Below are positions 55,244-63,921 of a stretch of 64,000 bases of DNA, one piece after another. Source of the stretch: Edaphobacter lichenicola (lineage in GTDB: Bacteria > Acidobacteriota > Terriglobia > Terriglobales > Acidobacteriaceae); the NCBI RefSeq assembly GCF_025264645.1, contig NZ_CP073696.1:1612001-1676000 (forward strand). The letters are read 5' to 3'. The notes below the pieces were generated by a model. The model was given only the letters and a program-made list of their open reading frames with translations, made no database searches and had not been told where the DNA came from. Each line of letters begins with the position of its first letter. The stretch's first letter is position 1. The translations under genes were made by a program, and so were the position numbers.

Positions 55244-55918
55244 TTAGGCTTTTGGAGCAGCCGTGAGGCGGAGCCGTACAGCCATTTTGACTAAGTCTGC
55301 GAGAGAGTCCGCTTTCATCTTCCGCATAACATTGCCTCGATGAGTCTTCACGGTGATCACGCTGATGTCGAGTTCTCCGCCGATCTGTTTGTTCAAGCGA
55401 CCCGTCACAACGAGCGCCATAACCTCCCGTTCCCGACGCGTGAGCGAGGCATAACTATCGCGGATCGCCCGTATTTTTTCCTGGTGGCCCAAGGTGACTT
55501 GGCTTCTTTCGATGGCATTCCCGATAACGCCTAATAGAACGTCTTCGCTCACCGGCTTTTCTAGAAACTCAACGGCACCTGCTTTCATGGCCTGGACCGA
55601 CATGGGGATATCGCCTGCTCCAGTGATGAAGATAATGGGTATGTCCATGCGGTCCAGGGCAATACGCTTCTGCAAGTCGAGGCCATTGAGGTCAGGAAGA
55701 CCGATATCGAGTACCAGACAACTTGGAGTTGGAGTCCGAGGGTAGGAGAGAAACTCCTCTGCGGACGCGAACACCTCGGGACGCCAACCCGCGCAACGAA
55801 TCAACGATTCCAACGACTCGCGTACCGAGATGTCATCGTCTACAACAAACACTGTAGGTGTCGTTTGGGGCATAAAGAAGGGTCTCGAAGCATGCTGAAC
55901 TACTGTTGCTAGGTTCAT
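55244..55918 (-). CDS. FixJ/NarL-type response regulator
   Basis: 224 residues. The receiver domain (VFVVDDDISVRESLESLIRC, Asp in CLVLDIGLPDLNG, FITGAGD, FLEKPVSEDVL) precedes a LuxR-type helix-turn-helix (SLTRREREVMALVVTGRLNK, SVITVKTHRGNVMRKM). This FixJ-like layout (linker of about 20 residues) makes it the likely transcriptional output of the adjacent hybrid sensor kinase. It is separated from a receiver-only gene by 26 bp on the same strand, so kinase, receiver and regulator probably form one operon. Confidence 0.92.
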   Translation of the reverse strand: MNLATVVQHASRPFFMPQTTPTVFVVDDDISVRESLESLIRCAGWRPEVFASAEEFLSYPRTPTPSCLVLDIGLPDLNGLDLQKRIALDRMDIPIIFITGAGDIPMSVQAMKAGAVEFLEKPVSEDVLLGVIGNAIERSQVTLGHQEKIRAIRDSYASLTRREREVMALVVTGRLNKQIGGELDISVITVKTHRGNVMRKMKADSLADLVKMAVRLRLTAAPKA

Positions 55919-55944
55919 AAGTCCTCGTCAAGCAAATTCGTGAG

Positions 55945-56316
55945 TCAGTTGACGCAGAGGGCCCTATCAAGTGCCTTGAGAAGAGTGGCTTCACTGACGG
56001 GCTTGAAAAGGCAGTCTACCGCGCCCTGTTCGAGCATGCGCGGCCGAATGGTCTCATCTTCATCTGCGGTAATAAAAACGATGGGAATCTTTTGCCGCCG
56101 GAGGGTCAACTCCCGTTGAAGGTCAGGGCCGGTCATGCCGGGCAGGGCGATATCGAGGATAAGGCATTTAGTTGCATTGACGCTATCGGACGCGAGGAAC
56201 TCTTCAGCAGATGAGAATGCTTTGACCGCAAAGCCGAACTCCTTCAGCAAGTCAGGAAGTGACTCAAGTACGGACTCGTCATCATCTACAAGTGATACGA
56301 GTGAAGAAATAGCCAT
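55945..56316 (-). CDS. Stand-alone receiver domain protein
   Basis: 123 residues, a receiver only: SLVDDDESVLESLPDLLKEF, phosphoacceptor Asp in CLILDIALPGMTG, FITADEDE, CLFKPVSEATLL with Lys. Its ATG overlaps the kinase stop by one base (TAATG), which implies coupling. With no output domain it could act as a phosphate sink or tune the FixJ-like partner, as seen in other FixL-type systems. Confidence 0.9.
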   Translation of the reverse strand: MAISSLVSLVDDDESVLESLPDLLKEFGFAVKAFSSAEEFLASDSVNATKCLILDIALPGMTGPDLQRELTLRRQKIPIVFITADEDETIRPRMLEQGAVDCLFKPVSEATLLKALDRALCVN

Positions 56317-59300
56317 TACGGGTTCCCCATGACGCGGGCCGCTTCTGTCACAGCGACGGGCGTCTGAATGGTGCCGAGACTGTCGACACCGGTTACAGCC
56401 CCAGGTCCTCGAGGAATTGAGAAGAAAAATGTAGCTCCGGGACCACTATTCGGCGCTGCCCATAGACGTCCGCGATGTTTCTCGATGATGGAGCGGCTTA
56501 TTGAAAGCCCGATTCCCATACCACTGCTCTTCGTTGTGTAGAAAGCTTGAAAAAGCTTGTCGATAGCCTGAGAATCCAGTCCGACGCCTGTATCTTGTAC
56601 GGCCAAGCGCACACGATCTCCTTCGTCTCCCTCGGTCTTAATCACCAGCTGTCTAGGCCGATCCGTGACGGAACTCATCGCGTCGGACGCGTTTCGCAGA
56701 AGGTTGAGGATCACCTGCTGAAGTTGAACACGATCGCCGATAACAGGCGGGAGGTCGCTGGCGAGTTCTGACCGCAAGATGATTCCGTTTCGTTGCAGGT
56801 CACTCAGCGACAATGCCACTACCTCGCGCGCAGCTTCGTTTAGGTCTACAGATTCGGTAATGGCTTCCGTCTTTCTGAAGAGCGCGCGCAAGCGCTTAAT
56901 AACTTCTGAGGCACGATTTCCATCCCGAAGCGTGCGTCGCGCGGTCTCGAGTGCTCCCTCGATATTGGGAGGATCAGCCGCCAACATGCGCAGACAAGTG
57001 CTCGCATTGTTCACGATGCCGAACAACGGCTGATTCACTTCGTGAGCGATGGATGCTGTCATGGCTCCCAGGCTTGTTACCCGGGCCACATGAGCGAGCT
57101 CCGAGCGAACTTTACTCAGCGCCTGGTCCGCGAGCCGGCGTTCTGTTACGTCCTGGACAGCGCCGATGTACTCCATTTGGCCCGCTTCATCCTCAATTCC
57201 ATGAGCGATCATATGGAGGTATTTAGTCGACCCGTCTTGCATCTGGAGCCGATGCTCGTACTCGAAGTCTTGGCCGGCTTGCGCGCGAGCTACCATGTCG
57301 CGCATTAGTGGCATGTCGTCAGGGTGCACACGTGAGGCGATGAGTTCGAGCGTTACTGTCAACGCCGGATCGAACTCGAAGATCCGGTAGGCCTGCTCCG
57401 ACCAAGTTATTTCGCCGGTTGCCACTCGCCATGAAAAACTTCCTGTCAGGCTAAGTTGCTGAGCTTTCGCAAGAAATGCTTCGCTGCGTGTCAACGCCGC
57501 TTCACCTTGCGCACGCTCGATTGCGATGCTTGCAATATGGGTGAACTGGCCAATTAGGGCTTGGTCTCTAGGCGTGGGCGTTCTGGGTTCTTTGTAGTAG
57601 ATCGCGAAGATCCCGATGACTGTTCCATTGGTGGACGATATAGGGGTCGACCAACAGGCCTTCAGTCCATTCGCCAAAGCCATAGGGCACCATGCATATT
57701 CTGCCCATCGGGTATCGAGCGTAATGTCGGCAGCGATCACCTGTTCATTCAGGCATACCGCCGTCGCGCAGGGTCCCGAACTGACGACTAGCGGAAGGCC
57801 ATCAACTGACGCATTAAAATTGATCGGGAGGCTCGGCCCGGCTGCGTGCTGAAGGTGAGTACGGGTTGGGTCGACCAATAGAATGCTGCAATGACTGCTC
57901 GTGACAGTGGTTTCAACAAAATGACAAAGGTCTTCGAGAATCGATCCCAATGGGGTACCACTGGCGACCCTCTCTAATAAACGCTTCTCGCCGGCAAGCA
58001 GAGAATCACCCTGTTTGCGATCTTCAATATCCGTGCTCAAGCCGTACCATCTGATGATTCGCCCGGTCTCATCGTGTAACGGAACGGCTCGAATTAAAAA
58101 CCAGCGGCAGCTTCCATCGAAACGGCGAAATCTCGCTTCTATCTCGCCGGGCTCCCCAGACGCCAGCAGAGATGCCCAATAGCCTGTCAATCGTGCCGCA
58201 TCTTCCGGGTGGAGAGTCTTTGCCCAGCCGGACCCACCCGCGTCCTCCAGTCCGACGCCTGTATAGTCGCACCATGCTTGATTTAAAAAGTCTACGTTTC
58301 CGTCGGGACCGGCGCTCCAAACGAGCCCGGGAATAGCGTCGATGGTTGTGCGAAGCCGGCCTTCCGATGCCTTAAGTTCATCGAGAGCCCTTGATAGTGA
58401 CATTTGTGACTGTTGGCGTTCGATGGCGATACTCGCGATGTGAGTCAACTGGCCGATAAGAACTTGATCCTCCGTTGTTGGTGTTCTCGGTTCTCTGTAG
58501 TAGATCGCGAAAGCGCCGAGAACCTTGCCCGTCGTCGAAGAGATAGGAGTCGACCAGCATGAACGCAGTCCGTGCGCCAAAGCCATCGGACACCACTGGT
58601 ATTCCTCCCAGCGCGTTTCCAAGGCGAGATCGACAGAGATAACTTGTTTGTCGAGGTAAGCAGCCATCGCACACGGGCCAGAGTCAGTGTTTACGGGGCG
58701 CCCTTCAATTGCGGCGGTGAAGGTAGACGGAAGGCTCGGTGCGGCTCCGTGCTCAAGACGGGTCCCGGAACTGTCCACCAGCACAACACTGCAGTACGAA
58801 GCGGTAGCCGTGGCTTCGACAAGGCGGCAAAGCTCATCGAGTATCGATGATATCGAGTTGCGGCCCGCAACCATTTCGAGTAGCCGGTTTTCGCTTGCCA
58901 ACAGAGTTTCCGCTCGTCGACGGTCTTCAACGTCGGTAAGTAGGAAGTACCAGTTGAGAATATTGCCCGCCGGGTCTCGGACTGGAAGCGCGCGACCATG
59001 AAACCACCGGTAGACACCGTCGAGACGCCGCAGACGGTACTCGAGGTCGTGGGGCTGCCCAGTGGACACGGAGATCGCAAAAGCTTCAGACAGTGCGGGA
59101 AGGTCATCGGGATAAACGACCCCGCTGTTCGTCCAGGTGCGCAGTTCTTCGGGGGGCTTACCCAAAAAAACCAACGCGGGACCATTGAAGAATTCGAAGT
59201 TGCCTGCTGTAGAGGCAGTGATCAGGAGACCAGGAATCCCATCCAAGAATGCGCGAAACAAGGGCTCAGGTTCACCCGGTGATGCCAGAGCAGGAAATGA

Positions 59301-59363
59301 GGCGAAATCGTGGTGCACTCCGGTTCCATCTTCACCGTGTCCCATGACGTAAGGATGCGCCAT
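56316..59363 (-). CDS. PAS/GAF sensor histidine kinase with tandem PAS-GAF duplication
   Basis: 1015 residues from the ATG at 59363 (GAAGG upstream); an alternative GTG lies three codons earlier. Order: PAS (30-150), GAF (165-315), PAS (330-455), GAF (460-620), PAS (625-745), HisKA with SIAHEVNQPLFGIVNNAS (His near 775), and HATPase (NLLRNASDAMSS, DTGVGLDSQAIDKLF, SGMGIGLSISRSII). The two PAS-GAF units are close copies, both with GPCA, CPMALA and CWSTPISS motifs, pointing to recent internal duplication. No membrane helix, so cytoplasmic. It is divergent from Ohr and upstream of both receivers. Confidence 0.93.
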   Translation of the reverse strand: MAHPYVMGHGEDGTGVHHDFASFPALASPGEPEPLFRAFLDGIPGLLITASTAGNFEFFNGPALVFLGKPPEELRTWTNSGVVYPDDLPALSEAFAISVSTGQPHDLEYRLRRLDGVYRWFHGRALPVRDPAGNILNWYFLLTDVEDRRRAETLLASENRLLEMVAGRNSISSILDELCRLVEATATASYCSVVLVDSSGTRLEHGAAPSLPSTFTAAIEGRPVNTDSGPCAMAAYLDKQVISVDLALETRWEEYQWCPMALAHGLRSCWSTPISSTTGKVLGAFAIYYREPRTPTTEDQVLIGQLTHIASIAIERQQSQMSLSRALDELKASEGRLRTTIDAIPGLVWSAGPDGNVDFLNQAWCDYTGVGLEDAGGSGWAKTLHPEDAARLTGYWASLLASGEPGEIEARFRRFDGSCRWFLIRAVPLHDETGRIIRWYGLSTDIEDRKQGDSLLAGEKRLLERVASGTPLGSILEDLCHFVETTVTSSHCSILLVDPTRTHLQHAAGPSLPINFNASVDGLPLVVSSGPCATAVCLNEQVIAADITLDTRWAEYAWCPMALANGLKACWSTPISSTNGTVIGIFAIYYKEPRTPTPRDQALIGQFTHIASIAIERAQGEAALTRSEAFLAKAQQLSLTGSFSWRVATGEITWSEQAYRIFEFDPALTVTLELIASRVHPDDMPLMRDMVARAQAGQDFEYEHRLQMQDGSTKYLHMIAHGIEDEAGQMEYIGAVQDVTERRLADQALSKVRSELAHVARVTSLGAMTASIAHEVNQPLFGIVNNASTCLRMLAADPPNIEGALETARRTLRDGNRASEVIKRLRALFRKTEAITESVDLNEAAREVVALSLSDLQRNGIILRSELASDLPPVIGDRVQLQQVILNLLRNASDAMSSVTDRPRQLVIKTEGDEGDRVRLAVQDTGVGLDSQAIDKLFQAFYTTKSSGMGIGLSISRSIIEKHRGRLWAAPNSGPGATFFFSIPRGPGAVTGVDSLGTIQTPVAVTEAARVMGNP

Positions 59364-59427
59364 CTTACGCACCTTCGTCCATCATCCTTTGGTCTCGGTT
59401 CTTGCAACCAGCGCCCTTTAATCGTGA

Positions 59428-59495
59428 CGAAGGTATGAATAGATACCTTCGTCTCATAGATTCTCCTCGCGCAGTCTGGTGTGATCGCGACTGTG
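59428..59495 (+). promoter_or_regulatory. Shared operator/leader module, copy B
   Basis: Nine-bp arms CGAAGGTAT-N6-ATACCTTCG (59428-59451), then GTC-CATAGAT-C and CTGGTGTGATC at 59476, with the same spacing as copy A at 52016. It lies between the divergent kinase and Ohr genes. Confidence 0.78.
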
Positions 59496-59548
59496 TCAAA
59501 GAATCCGACTCATTGGATCTGAATAAACACTTGATCGAGGAAACTACC

Positions 59549-59968
59549 ATGATGCAAACCGAAACTGTACTGTATACCGCGAAAGACCATACAACAGGGG
59601 GCCGAGGTGGCGGAGCTTCCAAGAGTTCTGATGGTCGGCTGGATATCAAGCTCTCGGTTCCTGGAACCAATGGAACCGGCACAAATCCGGAGCAGTTGTT
59701 TGGCGCCGGCTGGTCGGCCTGTTTCATTGGTGCCATGAAGATTGCGGCAGGCAAGATGAAGGTTAGAGTTCCGCCCGAGGCGGCTATCGATGCCGAGATC
59801 GACCTGTGCTTGGAAGGTGACGCCTACTTTCTGCAAGCTCGTCTTAACGTCAGCTTGCCAGGCGTGGCACAGGACGTCGCGGAGACCCTAATAGCCGAGG
59901 CGCATCGGACGTGCCCATATTCAAAAGCCACACGAGGAAACATCGACGTCATTATCAATCGGGTCTAA
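59549..59968 (+). CDS. Ohr/OsmC-type organic hydroperoxide resistance protein
   Basis: 139 residues from the ATG at 59549, the length usual for Ohr; an upstream in-frame start at 59402 runs through the operator and is rejected. The two redox cysteines are present in their family contexts: GAGWSACFIGAMK and HRTCPYSKATRGN. The N-terminal LYTAKDHTTGGRGGGASKSSDGRLDIKLSVPG is diagnostic of Ohr. It reduces organic peroxides in the cytoplasm using lipoyl or thiol donors. Ohr is often controlled by OhrR, but no MarR-type gene is adjacent; the AAGGTAT palindrome upstream suggests another repressor. Confidence 0.93.
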   Translation: MMQTETVLYTAKDHTTGGRGGGASKSSDGRLDIKLSVPGTNGTGTNPEQLFGAGWSACFIGAMKIAAGKMKVRVPPEAAIDAEIDLCLEGDAYFLQARLNVSLPGVAQDVAETLIAEAHRTCPYSKATRGNIDVIINRV

Positions 59969-60028
59969 ACGACTCTGTCGAATTAGTAGTAGCCCGCCGG
60001 GTGGGGTTACTCCGAGGAAGTGGAAAGC

Positions 60029-61066
60029 ATGATTTCGAACTATCTTTCGCTATTTGAACCGTTCCGCCGCATCAAGCTGCTGGAAACCTCAACACCCATT
60101 CAACGTTTGCATCGCCTGGAACGCGAGATTGGCGGCAATCTTGGCGGCGCGAGAATCTATGCAAAGCGGGATGATTTGATGAGTCTGGGTGGAGGCGGAA
60201 ACAAACTACGCAAGATCGAGTTCCTGTTGGGAGAGGCTATCGAGCAGGGCTGCGATACGTTCATCACAACCGGGGGCCTGCAGTCGAACCATGCACGGTT
60301 GAGCGCTGCCGCCGCCGCACATGTTGGGATGGCGTGTGAGCTTGTGCTCGCGGAGATGGTCCGTCGGGAGGATGACGCCTATCGCCGCAATGGCAACATG
60401 CTTCTGGATCAGATCTTTGGTGCGAAGATCCATCTGCTTGGGGGCACGGAGAATGTTCTCGAGTTCGCTCATGGAAGGGCGAGTCTTTTGAAGAAAGAAG
60501 GTCGGCGGCCCTATGTAGTTGGTGCAGGAGGCAGTTCATCTATTGGATGCCTCGGCTATGCAGTTTGCGCAGTTGAGCTGGCGGAGCAGGAGCAAGCTAT
60601 CGAAGGTGGATTTGCTCATATCGTCGTTGCAAACGGAAGCTCCGGGACGCATGCTGGACTTGCGGCGGGCTTAGCCGCGATTGGGATGGACCCTGCAAAG
60701 GTGCATTCATACGCTGTCGTCAATTCCCAGGAAAAGACTCACAAAACTACGTGGGAGCTCGCTAACGCGACGCTCGCACTCATCGATCCGACAAAGTCAA
60801 TCGACTCCGTTGGGATAAGGGTGTCAGGCGATCAACTCGGAAGCGGATATGGCATTTCCACACCAGCCATGTGGGACGCGGTCCGAATGATGGCGAGGAC
60901 TGAAGGGCTTCTGCTAGATCCGGTGTACACCGGTAAAGCATTTGCTGGCGTTCTGGCCGCGGCGAAGAACGGAGCTTATAGCAATGGGGACGCCATACTG
61001 TTTCTGATGACCGGAGGTCTCCCGGGACTATTCGCGTATCAACCTGTTTTCGACAACGCCTTATAA
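60029..61066 (+). CDS. D-cysteine desulfhydrase / ACC deaminase-family PLP enzyme
   Basis: 345 residues from the ATG at 60029 (GAGGAAGTGG upstream). The fold-type II PLP site is seen in KRDDLMSLGGGGNKLRKIEF (Schiff-base Lys in GGNKLRK) and a phosphate-binding GSSGTHAGLAAG. The opening TPIQRLHRLEREIGG and the FITTGGLQSNHARLSAAAAA stretch fit the D-cysteine desulfhydrase/ACC deaminase group. It would yield pyruvate, ammonia and sulfide from D-cysteine, or deaminate ACC; the choice cannot be made from motifs alone. It lies 60 bp after Ohr. Confidence 0.88.
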   Translation: MISNYLSLFEPFRRIKLLETSTPIQRLHRLEREIGGNLGGARIYAKRDDLMSLGGGGNKLRKIEFLLGEAIEQGCDTFITTGGLQSNHARLSAAAAAHVGMACELVLAEMVRREDDAYRRNGNMLLDQIFGAKIHLLGGTENVLEFAHGRASLLKKEGRRPYVVGAGGSSSIGCLGYAVCAVELAEQEQAIEGGFAHIVVANGSSGTHAGLAAGLAAIGMDPAKVHSYAVVNSQEKTHKTTWELANATLALIDPTKSIDSVGIRVSGDQLGSGYGISTPAMWDAVRMMARTEGLLLDPVYTGKAFAGVLAAAKNGAYSNGDAILFLMTGGLPGLFAYQPVFDNAL

Positions 61067-61084
61067 ACCCAAAAAGGACAAAGA

Positions 61085-63217
61085 ATGCGCCTCATGAACT
61101 ACAACGCTGCAGCTCTGCTCAGCGTCATTATTGCATCAGTTTCCATCTGCCAGCGCGTCCTCGCCCAGACGTCCTCCTTCGAGCAGCCCGATAATTATCA
61201 ATGGCTTGAAGACGTCTCAAGCCCCCGAGCTTTAGCTTGGGTTAAGACAGAGAACGACCGGACAGCGAAACTACTTGAAGCCGATCCCCGTTATGCCGTG
61301 CTAGCTTCGAAGGCGCTCCAAGTTTTGGAGTCTCCAGATCGCCTCCCTTCGCCAGAATTTCATGGTGACCAAATCTACAATCTCTGGCAGGATCCCGGGC
61401 ATGCTCATGGTGTACTTCGTCACGCCACATTACCGAGCTATCTCACGACAAAGCCGAATTGGCACACAGTTATCGATTACGACTCTCTGTCCAAGCAGGA
61501 TCATGAAGACTGGGTTGGCAACGGCCTTAGGTGCCTCTATCCAGGCAACACTGTTTGCCTCGTCTCTTTGTCCTCAGGTGGTGAAGACGCGGAGACGCTC
61601 CGCGAATTCGATCTGCGCACAGGCATGTTTGTAGACGGCGGATTCGTTCTCCCCAAGTCAAAACAGGATGTGGCATGGGTGGACAAAGATACATTACTGG
61701 TCACGCGCGACTGGAACTCTAGCACGATGACCCATTCCGGATATCCCTTCGTCATGAAGCTCTGGAAGAGGGGGCAGCCTCTTGACCAAGCGACGGAGGT
61801 GTATCGCGGCAATGACTCCGACGTCGACATTATCGCGAAAGCGCTCGACGATGGTAACGGGCATCGCGCGACGCTTCTTATCCGTGAGGTTGATTATTTC
61901 AACCGAATAGTTGCGCTTCTCTCGACGAAAGGTGCGCAGCCCATCGCGTTGCCGGGCAAGATCGAAATCGGAGATCTGCTCGAAAATCAATTGATCATCA
62001 CCCTGAATGAGGATTGGAAGCCCGAGGGGTCAACCACTCGCTATTCCCAAGGCTCCGTTCTCTCGGTTGATCTCGACGATATCAAGCAGGATCCCCTGCA
62101 CCTTAGGCCCACTCTTATTTTTGCGGCTTCAACGCACGAGTTCGTGCAGTCCGTCGCGGTGACCAAGAACCGCCTTCTCATCACCACGCTCGACCACGTC
62201 CAGGGGCGCGCTTATGTCTACAGACGTGATGCAATGGGTGAGTGGACTCAACGCCGACTGCATGTACCTGACAACGTCTCGGTTTCCATCGTCACGGCCA
62301 GCAATACCACTGGTAAATTCTTTCTGAGCGTCACCGGCTTCACCACGCCTACCACCCTTTTGCTTGGAGATACAAGGACCGCCAGCCTAAGGACGGTGAA
62401 AACTTCACCGTCACAATTCAACGCTACTGATCTTGTTGTGGAGCAGATGGAGACGTCCTCAACCGACGGCACTAAAATTCCTTACTTTACGGTCCATCGC
62501 AAAGATATTCGATACGACGGCTCCAATCCAACGCTCCTATATGCCTACGGTGGCTTTCAGTCTTCGCAAACTCCGGGCTACAACGGAAAGATCGGCAAGC
62601 TATGGCTCGAGCGCGGAGGAGTCTACGTCGTGGCAAACATTCGTGGCGGAGGTGAGTTCGGCCCTGCGTGGCATGACGCCGGTCTCAAAACCAATCGGCA
62701 ACTCATCTTTGACGACTTCGCTGCCGTTGGCAAGGACCTCACGGAACGAAAAATCACTTCACCCCGACGGCTCGGAATCTATGGTCGGTCGAACGGGGGC
62801 CTTCTTATGGGCGTAATGTTCACGCAACACCCTGAGATGTGGAATGCCGTCGTCATACAAGTCCCTGTGCTCGACCTAATGCGCTTTGAACATATAGCTG
62901 CAGGGTCATCTTGGGTTGGCGAGTATGGTTCAGTTTCAAACCCTAGTGAGCGGCAGTTTCTCGCTTCAGTTTCTCCATATAACCAGCTCAATCCGGTCTC
63001 CCATTATCCTGAACCGCTCATACTCACCACTACAACGGATGACCGTGTTGGGCCAGCCCACGCGCGTAAGTTTGCAGCGCGGCTGAAAGAATTCCATCAA
63101 CCGTTTCTTTACGAGGAAGCAACGAATGGCGGACACGGACCAGGGGCCGATCTGAAAGAGCAAGCCAAGACTTGGGCGACGATGTACACCTATCTCACCC
63201 GGAAGTTGATGGATTAG
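61085..63217 (+). CDS. Secreted prolyl oligopeptidase-family serine peptidase (S9A)
   Basis: 710 residues, start ATG 61085 with AAAAGGAC upstream, 18 bp after the PLP enzyme. A signal peptide (AALLSVIIASVSICQRVLA) precedes an N-terminal beta-propeller (about 30-440) and the catalytic domain: Ser in GRSNGGLLMGV, Asp in TTTDDRVGPAHA, His in TNGGHGPGAD. ANIRGGGEFGPAWH, a strong S9A signature, is present. It would cleave short proline-containing peptides in the periplasm. The opening QWLEDVSSPRALAWV is typical. Confidence 0.93.
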   Translation: MRLMNYNAAALLSVIIASVSICQRVLAQTSSFEQPDNYQWLEDVSSPRALAWVKTENDRTAKLLEADPRYAVLASKALQVLESPDRLPSPEFHGDQIYNLWQDPGHAHGVLRHATLPSYLTTKPNWHTVIDYDSLSKQDHEDWVGNGLRCLYPGNTVCLVSLSSGGEDAETLREFDLRTGMFVDGGFVLPKSKQDVAWVDKDTLLVTRDWNSSTMTHSGYPFVMKLWKRGQPLDQATEVYRGNDSDVDIIAKALDDGNGHRATLLIREVDYFNRIVALLSTKGAQPIALPGKIEIGDLLENQLIITLNEDWKPEGSTTRYSQGSVLSVDLDDIKQDPLHLRPTLIFAASTHEFVQSVAVTKNRLLITTLDHVQGRAYVYRRDAMGEWTQRRLHVPDNVSVSIVTASNTTGKFFLSVTGFTTPTTLLLGDTRTASLRTVKTSPSQFNATDLVVEQMETSSTDGTKIPYFTVHRKDIRYDGSNPTLLYAYGGFQSSQTPGYNGKIGKLWLERGGVYVVANIRGGGEFGPAWHDAGLKTNRQLIFDDFAAVGKDLTERKITSPRRLGIYGRSNGGLLMGVMFTQHPEMWNAVVIQVPVLDLMRFEHIAAGSSWVGEYGSVSNPSERQFLASVSPYNQLNPVSHYPEPLILTTTTDDRVGPAHARKFAARLKEFHQPFLYEEATNGGHGPGADLKEQAKTWATMYTYLTRKLMD

Positions 63218-63306
63218 CGGTGAGTGCATAGGTGATTTCGACACTCGATGAATGTCGAATGTTGATCCGTTCAAGTGAAGAAGTAGCCGGATTTGAGTTC
63301 GGAGGA

Positions 63307-63921
63307 CTAGTTCATACCGCAAACTACAGCGCTTCCACGGTGCTTCTGCATGAGATGTCGGATTCGCATTCTACGTGTTACGCCATCCTTGCTTGATTTA
63401 TCTGGCGCGAAATTCGGTTGCGCAGTGATTACGGCATTTGGGACTTCGGTCTTCAACGTTTGATCAATGAGTTCGCGTCCTGAGTGTGCGGCCTGCCGGA
63501 GTGAGTCTGGATGGGAAGATGCGAGAGCGGACCATGCGCCACGCCTAATCTCGACAAGATGAGAGTCAATTGAGGATAAAACCTCATCAAGCTCATCTAG
63601 GGCTTTTCGGGTCAAAGCGTCACGGCCTTTATCAGTGATCTCCAGCCAATCGTCCGGGATTGACAGGTCCGACATGGTTGGCCGAAGGAAGTCAGCAGCA
63701 ATGAGTTCTTCTAGAGCTTTTCGAGCTTGATTCCGTTCGTCACTGGTAAAGGTTTTATCCACCTTCCAGTCCCTTTCAAGCTCACCGGGGGTGTAGGGCT
63801 TACCGAGAACATCGTATTTCGCCAATGCGTAATTGCTCTTCGAAAAAACACGAAGAATGAGAAGTTTCAATTCGCTGTTGGACTGGGGCAGCATCGCAGC
63901 TTGATTATCCACACTAGCCAT
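63307..63921 (-). CDS. Winged-helix protein, possibly related to pPIWI-associated proteins
   Basis: 204 residues. The N-terminal half looks like a winged helix (LKLLILRVFSKSNYALAKYD, then ERNQARKALEELIAADFLRP and WLEITDKGRDAL). The C-terminal half has RRGAWSALASSHPDSLRQAAHSGRELI followed by SKDGVTRRMRIRHL. I associate that second pattern with predicted nuclease or HEPN-like proteins near prokaryotic Argonaute-type (pPIWI) systems, but this is from memory and weak. It stands alone at the window edge, so partner genes, if any, would lie beyond 64000. Confidence 0.6.
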   Translation of the reverse strand: MASVDNQAAMLPQSNSELKLLILRVFSKSNYALAKYDVLGKPYTPGELERDWKVDKTFTSDERNQARKALEELIAADFLRPTMSDLSIPDDWLEITDKGRDALTRKALDELDEVLSSIDSHLVEIRRGAWSALASSHPDSLRQAAHSGRELIDQTLKTEVPNAVITAQPNFAPDKSSKDGVTRRMRIRHLMQKHRGSAVVCGMN

